Notes under the pieces: generated by a model
Seen by the model: the letters and a program-made list of their open reading frames with translations, nothing else
What the model was told of the DNA's origin: nothing
Database searches by the model: none
Program-made: the position numbers and the translations under genes
Assembly: GCA_040752855.1 (NCBI GenBank)
Contig: JBFMHP010000001.1
Location: forward strand, 62,001-126,000
Source: JBFMHP01 sp040752855
GTDB lineage: Bacteria; Pseudomonadota; Gammaproteobacteria; RBG-16-57-12
Direction: 5' to 3'
DNA length: 64,000 bases
In this document: in pieces, positions 8,356 through 17,059 of the stretch
How the letters are laid out: each line of letters begins with the position of its first letter
Numbering within the stretch: position 1 is the first letter of the stretch

Positions 8356-8686
8356 GCACAGATCCTTCGTGGGATGCGGTTTAGGCTACATGCGTTGCAC
8401 GGAACACAGGCGCGACTAGCGCGCAGATTAACTTGTGGTAGACGCGATTTCATCTTACTGACAGTGTCATATGGTCCCGCACTTCGGTGGACCGCTATCG
8501 ACCTTAACCGCCATCTGTAAGGGTGGTTTTGAGGAGTGGTATGATCCAAAAAGCAGTCATTCCTCTAAATTTCTCAGATGCCAGCTAGAGGCGTTGTCCT
8601 ACGGGATCGGTTTCCAAAAGGTAGGTGTGTCCGCACGCTAAGAAAAAGTACGTTTTTAATATTGACTTAACTTAACTCAAGCAAGG
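8356..8686. other. intergenic boundary between GC-rich chromosome and AT-rich island
   Basis: 331 bases without a convincing gene. A terminator-like hairpin lies at 8506-8530. A tiny ORF of 15 codons (MIQKAVIPLNFSDAS) begins at 8540 after a GAGGAG sequence and may be a remnant. From about 8640 onward the base composition changes sharply to AT-rich, marking the left edge of the island that runs to about 17.1 kb. No repeat or attachment site was found. Confidence 0.5.
8506..8530 (+). terminator. candidate terminator of the sigma54 activator gene
   Basis: ACCGCC at 8507-8512 can pair with GGTGGT at 8522-8527 (one G-U pair) around a nine-base loop and is followed by a short T run. It lies 150 bases after the stop codon. 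The stem is short, so the call is tentative. Confidence 0.35.
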
Positions 8687-9514
8687 CTAGGTTAGTTCTA
8701 AACTTTTTTGCCACAGCATATCAGCTAATTCTGCGTCATAAGACATTGGCGATGATTTTTCCACACGCATTTGATTGAAATATCTCCCAGATACGCCTTG
8801 AACATCTTGGGAAGTACTCAGGTATATTTGAGCTTTCGCACCGTTCTCAGGGCTTATTCGGCCCATTGGGAAAGTCCCATTTGAACTTCTATCCTCAATG
8901 CTAAATTTAGTTTTGATCACGCCTGGGTGTAGTGCATTGATGGTTGTATCGTAGCCTTTTAAATCGCTTGCTAATTTGTATGTAAACAGAATATTGGCAA
9001 GTTTAGAGTCACAATAAGCTTTGAAACCATGATAGTTCTGTTCGTGCATGAGGTTATTTGGATCAATATTGCCGTGTGCATGAAGATCAGATGCAACCAC
9101 AATGGTGCGAGATGCGGGCGTATCTTTTAACATGTCTATCAACAGGGTTGTGGTTAGAAAATACCCCAAATGATTCACCGCAAATGTCAGCTCAATGCCT
9201 GCGGCTGTTTCTACTCTTTTTTTGCTCATTAGCCCGGCATTGTTCACCAGAACATCTAGACGGTCATGTTTTCTCCTAAATTTTTCCGAAAACTCGATAA
9301 TAGAAGCTTGTGAAGAAAAATCGCACATCAGCAAGTCGACATTATCATTTTTTGAATACTCTATAACTTCTCCAAGTGCTGCTTTTCCTCGCTCTTCGTC
9401 CCTTGCGACCACAACAGTGGTTCCGCCCATTTTTGCTAGCTCTTTTGCTGTTACTAATCCAATTCCGGATGTGCTTCCTGTAACTACACAAACTTTTCCT
9501 TTGACGTTATTCAT
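8687..9514 (-). CDS. short-chain dehydrogenase/reductase, retinol-dehydrogenase-like
   Basis: A 275-residue classical SDR. It has the N-terminal NAD(P) motif TGSTSGIG (residues 13-20), NNAG near 91-94, and the catalytic YxxxK (YCDSK, near residues 167-171) followed by LANILF, which groups it with eukaryote-type retinol dehydrogenase/WW-oxidoreductase-like SDRs. It probably reduces or oxidises an alcohol/ketone on a lipid or polyketide-type substrate. It is the last gene of a minus-strand series in the AT-rich island, with an AAGGA ribosome-binding site. Codon use is clearly more AT-rich than in flanking genes, in line with horizontal acquisition. Confidence 0.88.
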   Translation of the reverse strand: MNNVKGKVCVVTGSTSGIGLVTAKELAKMGGTTVVVARDEERGKAALGEVIEYSKNDNVDLLMCDFSSQASIIEFSEKFRRKHDRLDVLVNNAGLMSKKRVETAAGIELTFAVNHLGYFLTTTLLIDMLKDTPASRTIVVASDLHAHGNIDPNNLMHEQNYHGFKAYCDSKLANILFTYKLASDLKGYDTTINALHPGVIKTKFSIEDRSSNGTFPMGRISPENGAKAQIYLSTSQDVQGVSGRYFNQMRVEKSSPMSYDAELADMLWQKSLELT

Positions 9515-9753
9515 GCGCGTATCCTTTAGTGCGTATTAATTAACCTCAGCCATAGCGTCCCTGGTGACTCATATTATTTAGGTTGCTACCGGGAGTTCTG
9601 ACTTTTATCGTTTGGTTAATTTAATAATTAACAGTGTTAGAAATCTGGTTTTAACCCAGTTTTTGAAGGAGGTAGAGCTGCGAGCAAGTACGAGTGAACA
9701 AAACTCTGCTGTATTTACTTTACTCGCGCTCATAAAACTAAGGCCTTGACCCT

Positions 9754-10728
9754 TTAGTTGCAGCCGTGAGACTTGGGGAGGAATTCATTTTGAGGATCAA
9801 TCAACGCCGTTCCTGATGTTGGCCAGGCCATTTGATTGCCGCCATAAACGCCGGTCGGAGCCTTCGCCCAGGTTGCTGCCGCTGAACCGCCATATGCACC
9901 ATTATCCCAGTTATAGAAAGCGGAAACATAGCTTGAGCAAGAGCTGGCACCAGCTTTACAAGCGCGAGTTAAGTCATACTTAAGCTTAATGCGTGCAAAG
10001 CCACAACCATGCTCATCGGTAACGATAATGTTAGGAAGGCCGCCAAGAGGGACAGCATACCCAGTTTCGTCGCTGGTCAATGGATTGAGCGTGCCAATGT
10101 CCCACATGGTGTAAACAGCATTCGGAAAGGCGTCTCGAATAGTGACTAGTACGTCAAACAAGCCGTTTTTGTCTTCCTTAACGCTTAGCTTACCGGAGAT
10201 TTTCTCCCAGTCCCCCACCGTTGGGTTGATTGCGAAGCCTTGTTTACGATAAATAGACGGCTCTGCACCGGATTCATTAAAGGACACTGGCGTCAGTCGT
10301 TTATCTAGGCCGGTAAATCCTGGACCGAGGAAGTTGCTGCCTACTTCACCTAGAGGGATATTTACTGTGTCTAGGTCAATATAGCCACCAGGATTAAAGT
10401 AATCAAAAAAGGCGCGAGTAGTAGCAACTGGAAGGTTGCGATCTGTATAGGAAAAAATAGTACCTGAGTAATAAGAACCTTCCTGGTATACACCAATTTC
10501 ATTAACCGGTGGGTAAGCATTTAGATACGGAACGGCCGGCGAAACGCCTGAGTAGTCCACTACGGCTTTTCCGTTATAATTATTGATGCCATGGACGACA
10601 TAGCCTGAAATATCAACACTCTTTTGAGCGCCTGATGAGCGCTTATCACTTGCCAAAGCATAGCTGCCAACGCCAGATGACAAAGCCAGAAAAAGTGAAG
10701 CTTTAGCGATATTTTTAATTATAGTCAT
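9754..10728 (-). CDS. secreted protein of unknown function in the AT-rich island
   Basis: A 324-residue protein with a signal peptide (residues 1-26, ending SSGVGSYALA). The mature part is rich in Gly, Tyr and Asn with predicted beta structure and contains five cysteines clustered in the last third (HGCGFARIK, RACKAGASSCSSYV and a C-terminal HGCN), suggesting disulphides and a periplasmic or extracellular location. No known domain was recognised. An AAGGAC ribosome-binding site precedes the ATG. It lies between the acyltransferase-like gene and the SDR gene on the same strand and may be part of the same unit. Confidence 0.7.
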   Translation of the reverse strand: MTIIKNIAKASLFLALSSGVGSYALASDKRSSGAQKSVDISGYVVHGINNYNGKAVVDYSGVSPAVPYLNAYPPVNEIGVYQEGSYYSGTIFSYTDRNLPVATTRAFFDYFNPGGYIDLDTVNIPLGEVGSNFLGPGFTGLDKRLTPVSFNESGAEPSIYRKQGFAINPTVGDWEKISGKLSVKEDKNGLFDVLVTIRDAFPNAVYTMWDIGTLNPLTSDETGYAVPLGGLPNIIVTDEHGCGFARIKLKYDLTRACKAGASSCSSYVSAFYNWDNGAYGGSAAATWAKAPTGVYGGNQMAWPTSGTALIDPQNEFLPKSHGCN

Positions 10729-10795
10729 TGATATGTCCTTATTTAAAAATGATTCATGTGAAAAATTTGTACATTGTCTTCAAGTCCAACGACCG

Positions 10796-12670
10796 CTAGG
10801 CGATAGTTAACTCAGTATCCATTTGATTTGTAATGGTCGATGTTCTAGGTAGGAGCTCGAGTCTCGCTGAATGTTTGATACTTTTAATTCTGTCGATTGT
10901 CTGTTGAAGACTTTGCTCACTTCCATAATATTCAAAGAATTGTTGCCTAGCGCCATGCTCATAAATGAAAGGTCGGGTTTTTTGGCCATAACCAAATTCG
11001 ACAATTGCATCAGTACTAGCTGGAATTAATTCATCGATGGACTGGAATGATTGTGCCGAATACATAGGAATATTGGCCATATCCAGAATTAAATTTCGCA
11101 CCTCATCTTTTGATGAGGCGATACCAGTACCATTATTTGCCACAATCGGGATATCTGGCTCTAAAAATAAGATGTTTTCATCGACTATAAAGTTACTAAT
11201 GTCGATTCTTGCTGCTGCAAGCTTTGGCGAGTGTACGATTTCAATCGTTGGGCGCTTAAACTCTTTAACATTAATCGTATTTTTAAATGATTTGTTAATA
11301 AAAGCCATAACTTCATTGAAAATGCTATGATGTATATATACATGGACTTCTTGCTTTTCCAAAGTAAGCGTTTGCCAACGGAAAACATCAATCCGTTCAG
11401 GGAACATACGCTGAATGTCTTTCAAATCGTGAATAATCGAGCGTCCATCCAGGCTGACTATATGCCAAGTTCCAACGCTATTTGCATGTGCATATTTGTA
11501 AATACTACCCAAGGTGTAATTGGCAACTTTGATCCCGTCTTCCAGAGATAATGCATTGCTAGCAATAGCAGCTGCTATCATGCCATAACTTTCTCCACCG
11601 ACACTATTAATTAAGAAATCACTGGATGAAGTTTTTAAGTGCTCAAACAGGGCAAGATTATACACTGTCATGGATGAGCCAATGTTATTCCATTTTTTGG
11701 CGACATCGTCATTCGATAACTCTTCTTCGAAGAAGAATCGCGATACGTAATCGGTTCCTTGTTCCTGATTATGCTGACTTAATATTTCAGCTGAATCTTC
11801 GAATACTGAGCGTACTTTATTATTTCCTTTTTCGTATAGATCTCTGGAAATATTGGTGTAAGAACGACGGCTGTTCATTCCAGGAAAATAGGCATGTAAT
11901 GCAATTTTTTTTGTTTCTGGTATCCAGATAGGGTGAGTATTTAAATCAAGGCGATTTTTTTGAATGGCTATGTTTCTATCAATCACTGATGGGCTAATAT
12001 TTTTACCTCGTTGACTCAAAGACAAATCAATCAATGCATGATATAATGTGGTAAAGCTTTCATCTGATTTATCCCAGTTTTCAACATGGTTTTCTATTAA
12101 TCGCTTAACTAATGACTTGTCGTTGTTACTATCATGCTCTAACAGACGCTCAACCATTCCCATTTGGCTCAATGCTGTCAAGGTATAAGCAATTCTCATA
12201 AAACCAGACCGGTAAAACAAATTGGTCGGTTTATGTCCATTTTCGAAATCGTAAGTTGTTGATATATTTTCAATAAGCTTGTCAGCGAGCGAATCAGGTA
12301 AGGCATTCACAAGATTTAGTTTATGAGAAATATCCACGCAGTACGTGTATGCCATATAATCTAATTCACTTTCATCAGCGCTAATTAACTTGTCAATGAT
12401 GCTGAGCAGATACTCCTGGGTATTTTGGGTGAATCTATGGGTTAGCCCTAAATTATCCAGAGTAGATAAACAATAGTGACTAAAAATTGCTTTCAAATTG
12501 ATCGGTAACGTGTCGATAAGCTCGCCAGAGACTTTAACCCAGTCTCGTTTGTATTCGAGGTACTTAAGCTCATCAAGAACGCCAATGCAGTTAACCATTA
12601 ATAATATCGAGAAAACATATTCGTTGGGACGCTGCTCAACTCTTGCTCGATCTTCCAAGCTTGCATCCAT
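10796..12670 (-). CDS. acyltransferase-like protein, downstream part of a gene split by an in-frame TGA
   Basis: 624 residues in the same frame as the 190-residue ORF at 12791-13363; the two are separated only by one TGA codon at 12791-12793 and 40 sense codons. Residues 1-240 are helical with no family recognised. Residues about 255-620 look like a malonyl-CoA:ACP-type acyltransferase (FabD/AT): FPGMNSRR at 262-269 replaces FPGQGSQ, GGESYG at 358-363 holds the nucleophile Ser361 (normally GHSxG), HHS at 447-449 matches the catalytic His, and IPIVANNGTG near 512 matches the PVxSNxTG element. The His before Ser is Glu here. If translated alone it would start at ATG 12668-12670 without a good ribosome-binding site. 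Confidence 0.7.
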   Translation of the reverse strand: MDASLEDRARVEQRPNEYVFSILLMVNCIGVLDELKYLEYKRDWVKVSGELIDTLPINLKAIFSHYCLSTLDNLGLTHRFTQNTQEYLLSIIDKLISADESELDYMAYTYCVDISHKLNLVNALPDSLADKLIENISTTYDFENGHKPTNLFYRSGFMRIAYTLTALSQMGMVERLLEHDSNNDKSLVKRLIENHVENWDKSDESFTTLYHALIDLSLSQRGKNISPSVIDRNIAIQKNRLDLNTHPIWIPETKKIALHAYFPGMNSRRSYTNISRDLYEKGNNKVRSVFEDSAEILSQHNQEQGTDYVSRFFFEEELSNDDVAKKWNNIGSSMTVYNLALFEHLKTSSSDFLINSVGGESYGMIAAAIASNALSLEDGIKVANYTLGSIYKYAHANSVGTWHIVSLDGRSIIHDLKDIQRMFPERIDVFRWQTLTLEKQEVHVYIHHSIFNEVMAFINKSFKNTINVKEFKRPTIEIVHSPKLAAARIDISNFIVDENILFLEPDIPIVANNGTGIASSKDEVRNLILDMANIPMYSAQSFQSIDELIPASTDAIVEFGYGQKTRPFIYEHGARQQFFEYYGSEQSLQQTIDRIKSIKHSARLELLPRTSTITNQMDTELTIA

Positions 12671-12790
12671 ATAAGATACAAGAGCGTTTAGCCGATGGTT
12701 TTCTGGTTTGGTGGCGTAATCTGATAAGCCAATTATGCCCAGAACGGTTAAGAAGGCTGCGATTCCTCTTCCTTTGTGCCAAACGTCTTC

Positions 12791-12793
12791 TCA
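12791..12793 (-). other. in-frame TGA interrupting the acyltransferase-like gene
   Basis: On the minus strand the codons read GCT ACA GGC TGA GAA GAC GTT TGG. The frame stays open on both sides for a total of 856 codons. Other Trp residues in the gene are coded TGG, so a general TGA=Trp code is unlikely. No strong SECIS-like stem-loop is apparent directly downstream, which argues against selenocysteine. Confidence 0.75.
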
Positions 12794-13363
12794 GCCTGTA
12801 GCTACGTTGAAGGCCTGATCAACGTAGTCGATATTGCCTTTGGTTAGTTTGTCTACCAAACCAATATGAGCAATGCCTAAGAATAGATTTCCGTAGGCCT
12901 GAAGCGCGATGTAGCATTCCTTTTCGTTTGAGGTAGGCAAGCACCCAAGCTGATTTAGCGCATCGTCAACTAGATCAATTTCCTTATTCATCCACAAGTG
13001 AGGGTCTAAGCCTAGCTTTCCGAAAGATTCAAATAAAACTGAACTTGCTGAAACGTACAAATTCGGATTATCTATTTTCTTTAATGATTCAATGATCGTT
13101 TCGATTCTTGGGTGTAATTCTTTTCGCTGGAAAAATAGTATTTCTGGGTTATTGAAATCCAATATAAAATCACATAATTCCTTAAAGAACTGATTGTATG
13201 GATTTGATGTTACGATTGATTCGTCTAATACCCCGAATATTTCCTTTATATAGTTGGATTCGATGGGGTCAAAGTTTTTTGTGTTTGCGCCAAGTCCCCG
13301 CCCTTTAACTAAAGTAGTCCATGGACCCTGCAAAGCTCTAGATTCATTTGTAATATTCAACAT
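12791..13363 (-). CDS. N-terminal part of the acyltransferase-like gene, ending at a premature TGA
   Basis: 190 residues, helical, no recognised domain. It starts four bases after the kinase-like gene ends, so translation is probably coupled. Its TGA stop (12791-12793) is in frame with the following ORF: reading through it continues EDVWHKGRGIAAFLTVLG and on to the acyltransferase domain without any further stop, giving an 855-residue protein. The context ATG[stop]EDVWHKGRG would be natural with Trp (TGG) at that position. The pair is therefore one gene carrying a nonsense mutation, a sequencing error, or a programmed read-through site. Confidence 0.7.
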   Translation of the reverse strand: MLNITNESRALQGPWTTLVKGRGLGANTKNFDPIESNYIKEIFGVLDESIVTSNPYNQFFKELCDFILDFNNPEILFFQRKELHPRIETIIESLKKIDNPNLYVSASSVLFESFGKLGLDPHLWMNKEIDLVDDALNQLGCLPTSNEKECYIALQAYGNLFLGIAHIGLVDKLTKGNIDYVDQAFNVATG

Positions 13364-13367
13364 GATT

Positions 13368-14783
13368 TTAAGCCGCCTGCCTAGAGTCTGAAAACGGAAC
13401 TGAAACGCCGTAGAATGTTAATGTTTTCCCTTCTAACATTCTCAGTGCTAGGTTTAACCACTTTATTCCTTCTGCATAAATTGCCACTGGTCGGCGTTGA
13501 TGCGTGTAACTGTCAACCATTATTCCGTCTTCATTTTTGTGAAAGTGAAATGGCGGCATTGCTGTAAAGTGTGTTCCCATTACAAATGCAAATCGAATTA
13601 TCCAATTCGGATCATTCTTATTCATATCTGATTTGGGATTATCTAAGTCCCAGGCGTCATACATCACTGATTTGAAATGGCTTTCAATTCCCTCATATGA
13701 TAATGAGTAGGAGTGATTGTCATGAGGGATAACTTCAATACTCATTCCGTCATGATTTTTATTTATCTTTAGGTCAAATAGTTCACTATGAATAACGTCA
13801 TACTGGCCTAAAGAGTTATGCCATGGTTTATTGTCATACATAGGATCATCAGACCCTGAATCTTCTCCATTTTCATGGAACCCAATTGCCCTTGGATCTA
13901 AAAATTTGATTCCAATGTCTTCAGCAGTAAAGCTATAGTCTTTGGCTTTGATGAATCCAAGTAATGCATCCGGATTGGAAATTTTAATGTTTTCAGTATT
14001 GGTATCACCCATTACTAGGGTGTGGCGCAGTGGCTCCAGAATTTGCAAGTAATTCGGGTTACTTCTAAATTTCCTTAGTAGCGCCTTGATATTAAGTAGC
14101 TTAATGCCATCAATATAGATATTCTCCGTATTCAATAGAGAATCTGAAAATACGCTTGATGAGGTTTCTCTAGATAACTCTAAACGCTTTTCTATTTTAC
14201 GGAAATATGACTGCTCTAATGTTGGTCCAGAAGGTTTTCGGACTCGATTGCTGTGAATAATGCCATTTAGTGTGCGGTATATGACGACGTATATCCGAGC
14301 AACCGCTTCAACAGGAGGCTTGTGCTTGCGAATAAACTCGCTGACCTCATCACCACCAATAAATGACATCTCGTAAATTAGCTCGTTTACTAATTCAGGT
14401 GTTCCGTCATTTGTTGCGGAAGCTCCGTTAGTTGATTTTGGTACTTTTCTCTCAATTATACTGTCGACATATGGGAAGTACGGTTTTACAGTTTCAGGTA
14501 GGTTTTTAAGGTAGTGCGCCTGCTGTTTTGCCTTTTTGTAAGGAGCTAGCATTACATCTGTGCCGTCCCTATCCCATTTTGCGGTGATCAAATTTTCACT
14601 TAATATTTTCCGAACGATAGCAGCTGAATTGCCCGGTTTCTTTAAGAAAATTGTTAAGGACTCACTTCCGCCAATACCAAACCCTACGATTTTCTCTCCT
14701 GGGTTCATGTATTGACTGATAACGTCATCGTTCATTGGGATGTCTTTCTTGACGCCCGTATCGCTTGGTATTTCATTTTCCAT
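13368..14783 (-). CDS. APH/choline-kinase-like protein of unknown substrate
   Basis: A 471-residue protein. The middle contains a kinase-type catalytic loop variant VMGDTNTENIKI (residues 257-268; the family norm is HGDxxxxN) followed by a metal-binding FLDPRAIG (294-301), the LxDPR form seen in some sugar and capsule-linked phosphotransferases of the APH fold. The N-lobe candidate is VRKILSENLI near 57-66. The usual catalytic-loop His is Met, so activity is uncertain, but the Asp and Asn are kept. A strong AAGGAGGTGCAGC ribosome-binding site marks the ATG. It is the first gene of the operon with the split acyltransferase-like gene, four bases downstream. Confidence 0.6.
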   Translation of the reverse strand: MENEIPSDTGVKKDIPMNDDVISQYMNPGEKIVGFGIGGSESLTIFLKKPGNSAAIVRKILSENLITAKWDRDGTDVMLAPYKKAKQQAHYLKNLPETVKPYFPYVDSIIERKVPKSTNGASATNDGTPELVNELIYEMSFIGGDEVSEFIRKHKPPVEAVARIYVVIYRTLNGIIHSNRVRKPSGPTLEQSYFRKIEKRLELSRETSSSVFSDSLLNTENIYIDGIKLLNIKALLRKFRSNPNYLQILEPLRHTLVMGDTNTENIKISNPDALLGFIKAKDYSFTAEDIGIKFLDPRAIGFHENGEDSGSDDPMYDNKPWHNSLGQYDVIHSELFDLKINKNHDGMSIEVIPHDNHSYSLSYEGIESHFKSVMYDAWDLDNPKSDMNKNDPNWIIRFAFVMGTHFTAMPPFHFHKNEDGIMVDSYTHQRRPVAIYAEGIKWLNLALRMLEGKTLTFYGVSVPFSDSRQAA

Positions 14784-14989
14784 GCTGCACCTCCTTGTGG
14801 TTTATCGAGTATTTTTATGCCTTTAAAGACTTATTGTTTATGCTGTTGAGTTAATTGTTTTTTTATTGCTTTTTTGCTAGCGAAGAGGCTTACTCCTCGG
14901 CTATATTCTTTGGGTTTGCTCGCCGCTATAAAGATTAACCCGACGATGCTGTGCGCGGGCTAACCCTGAAGCGTCGATTGTTATTCTTC

Positions 14990-15937
14990 TTAAATTTCAA
15001 TAACAATCTTTCCTCGGGTGTGGCCTGACTCGCTCTTCTCGTGGGCTTTGGCGATATCGTCTAGGCGGAAAACGCTGTCAACTTCAACGGTAATATCTCC
15101 AGAGTCAATTAGCTCAGAAATTTCCGATAATTGGTCTGAGTTGGCTTGAACAAAGCAAAAGTTAGCGCTTACTTCATGCTTGGCTGCAAGCTCTTTGTTT
15201 GGAATTTCTGCGATTGAAATCAGGCAACCACCTCTCTTTAAAGTTGCCCAGGATTTTTCTAAGACTTCGCCACCCATGGTGTCGAATACGATGTCGAAAT
15301 CTGCCAATTTAGAGAAATCTTGCTGGGTGTAGTCGACTACTTCATCGGCACCTAGACCCTTCAAAAACTCAATATTTCGACTAGATGCGGTGGTGTAAAC
15401 GGTAGCGCCTGCTTGTTTGGCAAGCTGGATTGCTGCAATGCCTACGCCACCAGCTCCAGCATGAATCAGGACACGATCGCCTTGTTTCATATGGCCGATA
15501 TCGTTCAAGGCTTGCCATGCTGTTAGTGTGACTAGCGGTACAGCTGCTGATTTTTGCCAGCTTAGTGTTTTAGGTTTGGCCGCGATTTTATCTGCCGATA
15601 CAGTGATGTACTCAGCATACGCGCCATTTTTTGAAAGGTCCGAGTGAGCGTACACGGCATCGCCAACACGCCATTTTTCGACATTCTTACCAACAGCGGC
15701 AACTTCGCCCGCAAAATCCCAGCCTAAAGTTAGAGGAAGTGCATGAGGAATAATTTCAACCAAGTAACCTTCGCGAATTTTCCAATCGACAGGATTTACT
15801 CCCGCAGCATGAACTTTGATCAAAACCTCACTTTCAGCTGGTTTTGGTATCGCAACGCTTTCCAATTTCATTTGTTCTGCGCCTCCGTAGTTGTGAATTC
15901 GTACGGCTCTCATTTGGCCTTCATTCATAGTGTTCAT
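14990..15937 (-). CDS. NADPH-dependent MDR oxidoreductase, quinone-reductase type
   Basis: A zinc-free medium-chain dehydrogenase/reductase of about 315 residues: N-terminal GroES-like domain (LIKVHAAGVNPVDWKIREG, typical of the quinone oxidoreductase branch), nucleotide-binding AGAGGVG motif near residues 151-157, and a C-terminal HTRGKIVIEI ending. Such enzymes reduce quinones or activated double bonds with NADPH. The start at 15937 is preferred because GGAG lies upstream of it; an ATG twelve bases earlier is also open. It is transcribed away from the LysR gene, the classic regulator-target layout. Confidence 0.88.
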   Translation of the reverse strand: MNTMNEGQMRAVRIHNYGGAEQMKLESVAIPKPAESEVLIKVHAAGVNPVDWKIREGYLVEIIPHALPLTLGWDFAGEVAAVGKNVEKWRVGDAVYAHSDLSKNGAYAEYITVSADKIAAKPKTLSWQKSAAVPLVTLTAWQALNDIGHMKQGDRVLIHAGAGGVGIAAIQLAKQAGATVYTTASSRNIEFLKGLGADEVVDYTQQDFSKLADFDIVFDTMGGEVLEKSWATLKRGGCLISIAEIPNKELAAKHEVSANFCFVQANSDQLSEISELIDSGDITVEVDSVFRLDDIAKAHEKSESGHTRGKIVIEI

Positions 15938-16141
15938 TGCATTCTCCATTTACGCCGTAACTGGCGACTTGATTAATTTATCCAACTAAAAGCGCGTGCT
16001 TTATTTACATCGTGGGAGAAGTTTAAACAGGAAAATGCCGCTTGATTAGACATCTCTAACGCACTAGACTGTTTCCATATACTCAACAATGGACGTTTGT
16101 GTGCCTCTCTATTTCGTTACACAGTAGGTGTTTGGTTATCA

Positions 16142-17059
16142 ATGAACAGCAAACGATTAGATAGTTTGCCGACTTTGGTTCTGTTTGCGCGCATTGTTCA
16201 ATATGGCAGTTTGAGTGCGGCAGCACATCACTCTGGCTTGAGTCGTTCTGCTGTGAGTAAGCAATTGTGTGCACTAGAAGAAAAACTCGGCATTCGCTTG
16301 CTGCAGCGCAGTACTCGCAGTGTTAAGTTGACTGAGGCTGGAAAGCAGGTTTTGGGCGAGGCTATGCTGGTACAGGAAGCTTTTAATAGGGTTGAAACCT
16401 TATCGGAAGAGCTGCAAGGCCAAGTACGTGGCCACCTAAAAGTTTCTTGTTCAGCAGGTATTGGTCGTGTTCACTTAGTGCCTTTGGTCAAACAATTCCG
16501 TGCACTCTATCCGAAAGTACATGTGCAATTATTACTGGAGGATAGATTTGTTGATTTAATCGATGAGCAAATCGATGTGGCAATTCGTGTCGGCCATCTT
16601 CCTGACTCCTCGTTAATAGCATTGCGACTTGGAGAAATGACCTGGGTGGTTTGCGCAAGTCCAGAGTACTTAAGTAAAAACGGTACCCCAAAAACCCCAA
16701 CAGACCTACTTCAACATGATTGTCTTCACTATCGAAATAGTCAAAGTGCTTTTGACAATTGGTTGTTTATGGGGCCAAATGGCGAGGAGAGAATTTCAAT
16801 TAATGGCTCCCTCTCAATTAATGATTCAACAGCTTTAGTTCAGGCAGCTGAAGATGGTCAAGGAATTGTTTGGATTGATAAAAATTCAGTCGGTGATGCG
16901 TTTGAAACCGGTCGCCTTGTTCAGGTTTTGCAAGACTACTCCCTGGGGATTGGCTACCCTATTTATGCGTTATATCCAGCGCGACACCATCTTCCTGCAA
17001 AGACGCGAAAATTTGTTGATTTTTTAACCGAACATTTCTCACCAAGTATACAGCGTTAA
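16142..17059 (+). CDS. LysR-family transcriptional regulator
   Basis: A LysR-type regulator of about 305 residues with an N-terminal winged helix (residues 5-65: TLVLFARIVQYGSLSAAAHH, then SGLSRSAVSKQLCALEEKLG) and a two-lobed effector-binding domain (from about residue 90: GHLKVSCSAGIGRVHLVPLV). The sequence falls in the CrgA/AaeR-like group that often controls a divergent oxidoreductase, and here it faces the MDR gene across about 200 bases. An in-frame GTG at 16097 would add 15 residues; the ATG gives the usual N terminus. AT-rich like the rest of the island; it is the last island gene on this side. Confidence 0.9.
   Translation: MNSKRLDSLPTLVLFARIVQYGSLSAAAHHSGLSRSAVSKQLCALEEKLGIRLLQRSTRSVKLTEAGKQVLGEAMLVQEAFNRVETLSEELQGQVRGHLKVSCSAGIGRVHLVPLVKQFRALYPKVHVQLLLEDRFVDLIDEQIDVAIRVGHLPDSSLIALRLGEMTWVVCASPEYLSKNGTPKTPTDLLQHDCLHYRNSQSAFDNWLFMGPNGEERISINGSLSINDSTALVQAAEDGQGIVWIDKNSVGDAFETGRLVQVLQDYSLGIGYPIYALYPARHHLPAKTRKFVDFLTEHFSPSIQR

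Noticed and set aside
8310..8549. 79-codon minus-strand ORF at the end of the sigma54 activator gene
   Set aside because: It overlaps the activator's C terminus and the terminator hairpin, and has no family features.
12791..12793. Selenocysteine codon in the acyltransferase-like gene
   Set aside because: The bases following the TGA form only weak, bulged pairings; no convincing bacterial SECIS hairpin with the right loop was found, and the residue fits Trp better.
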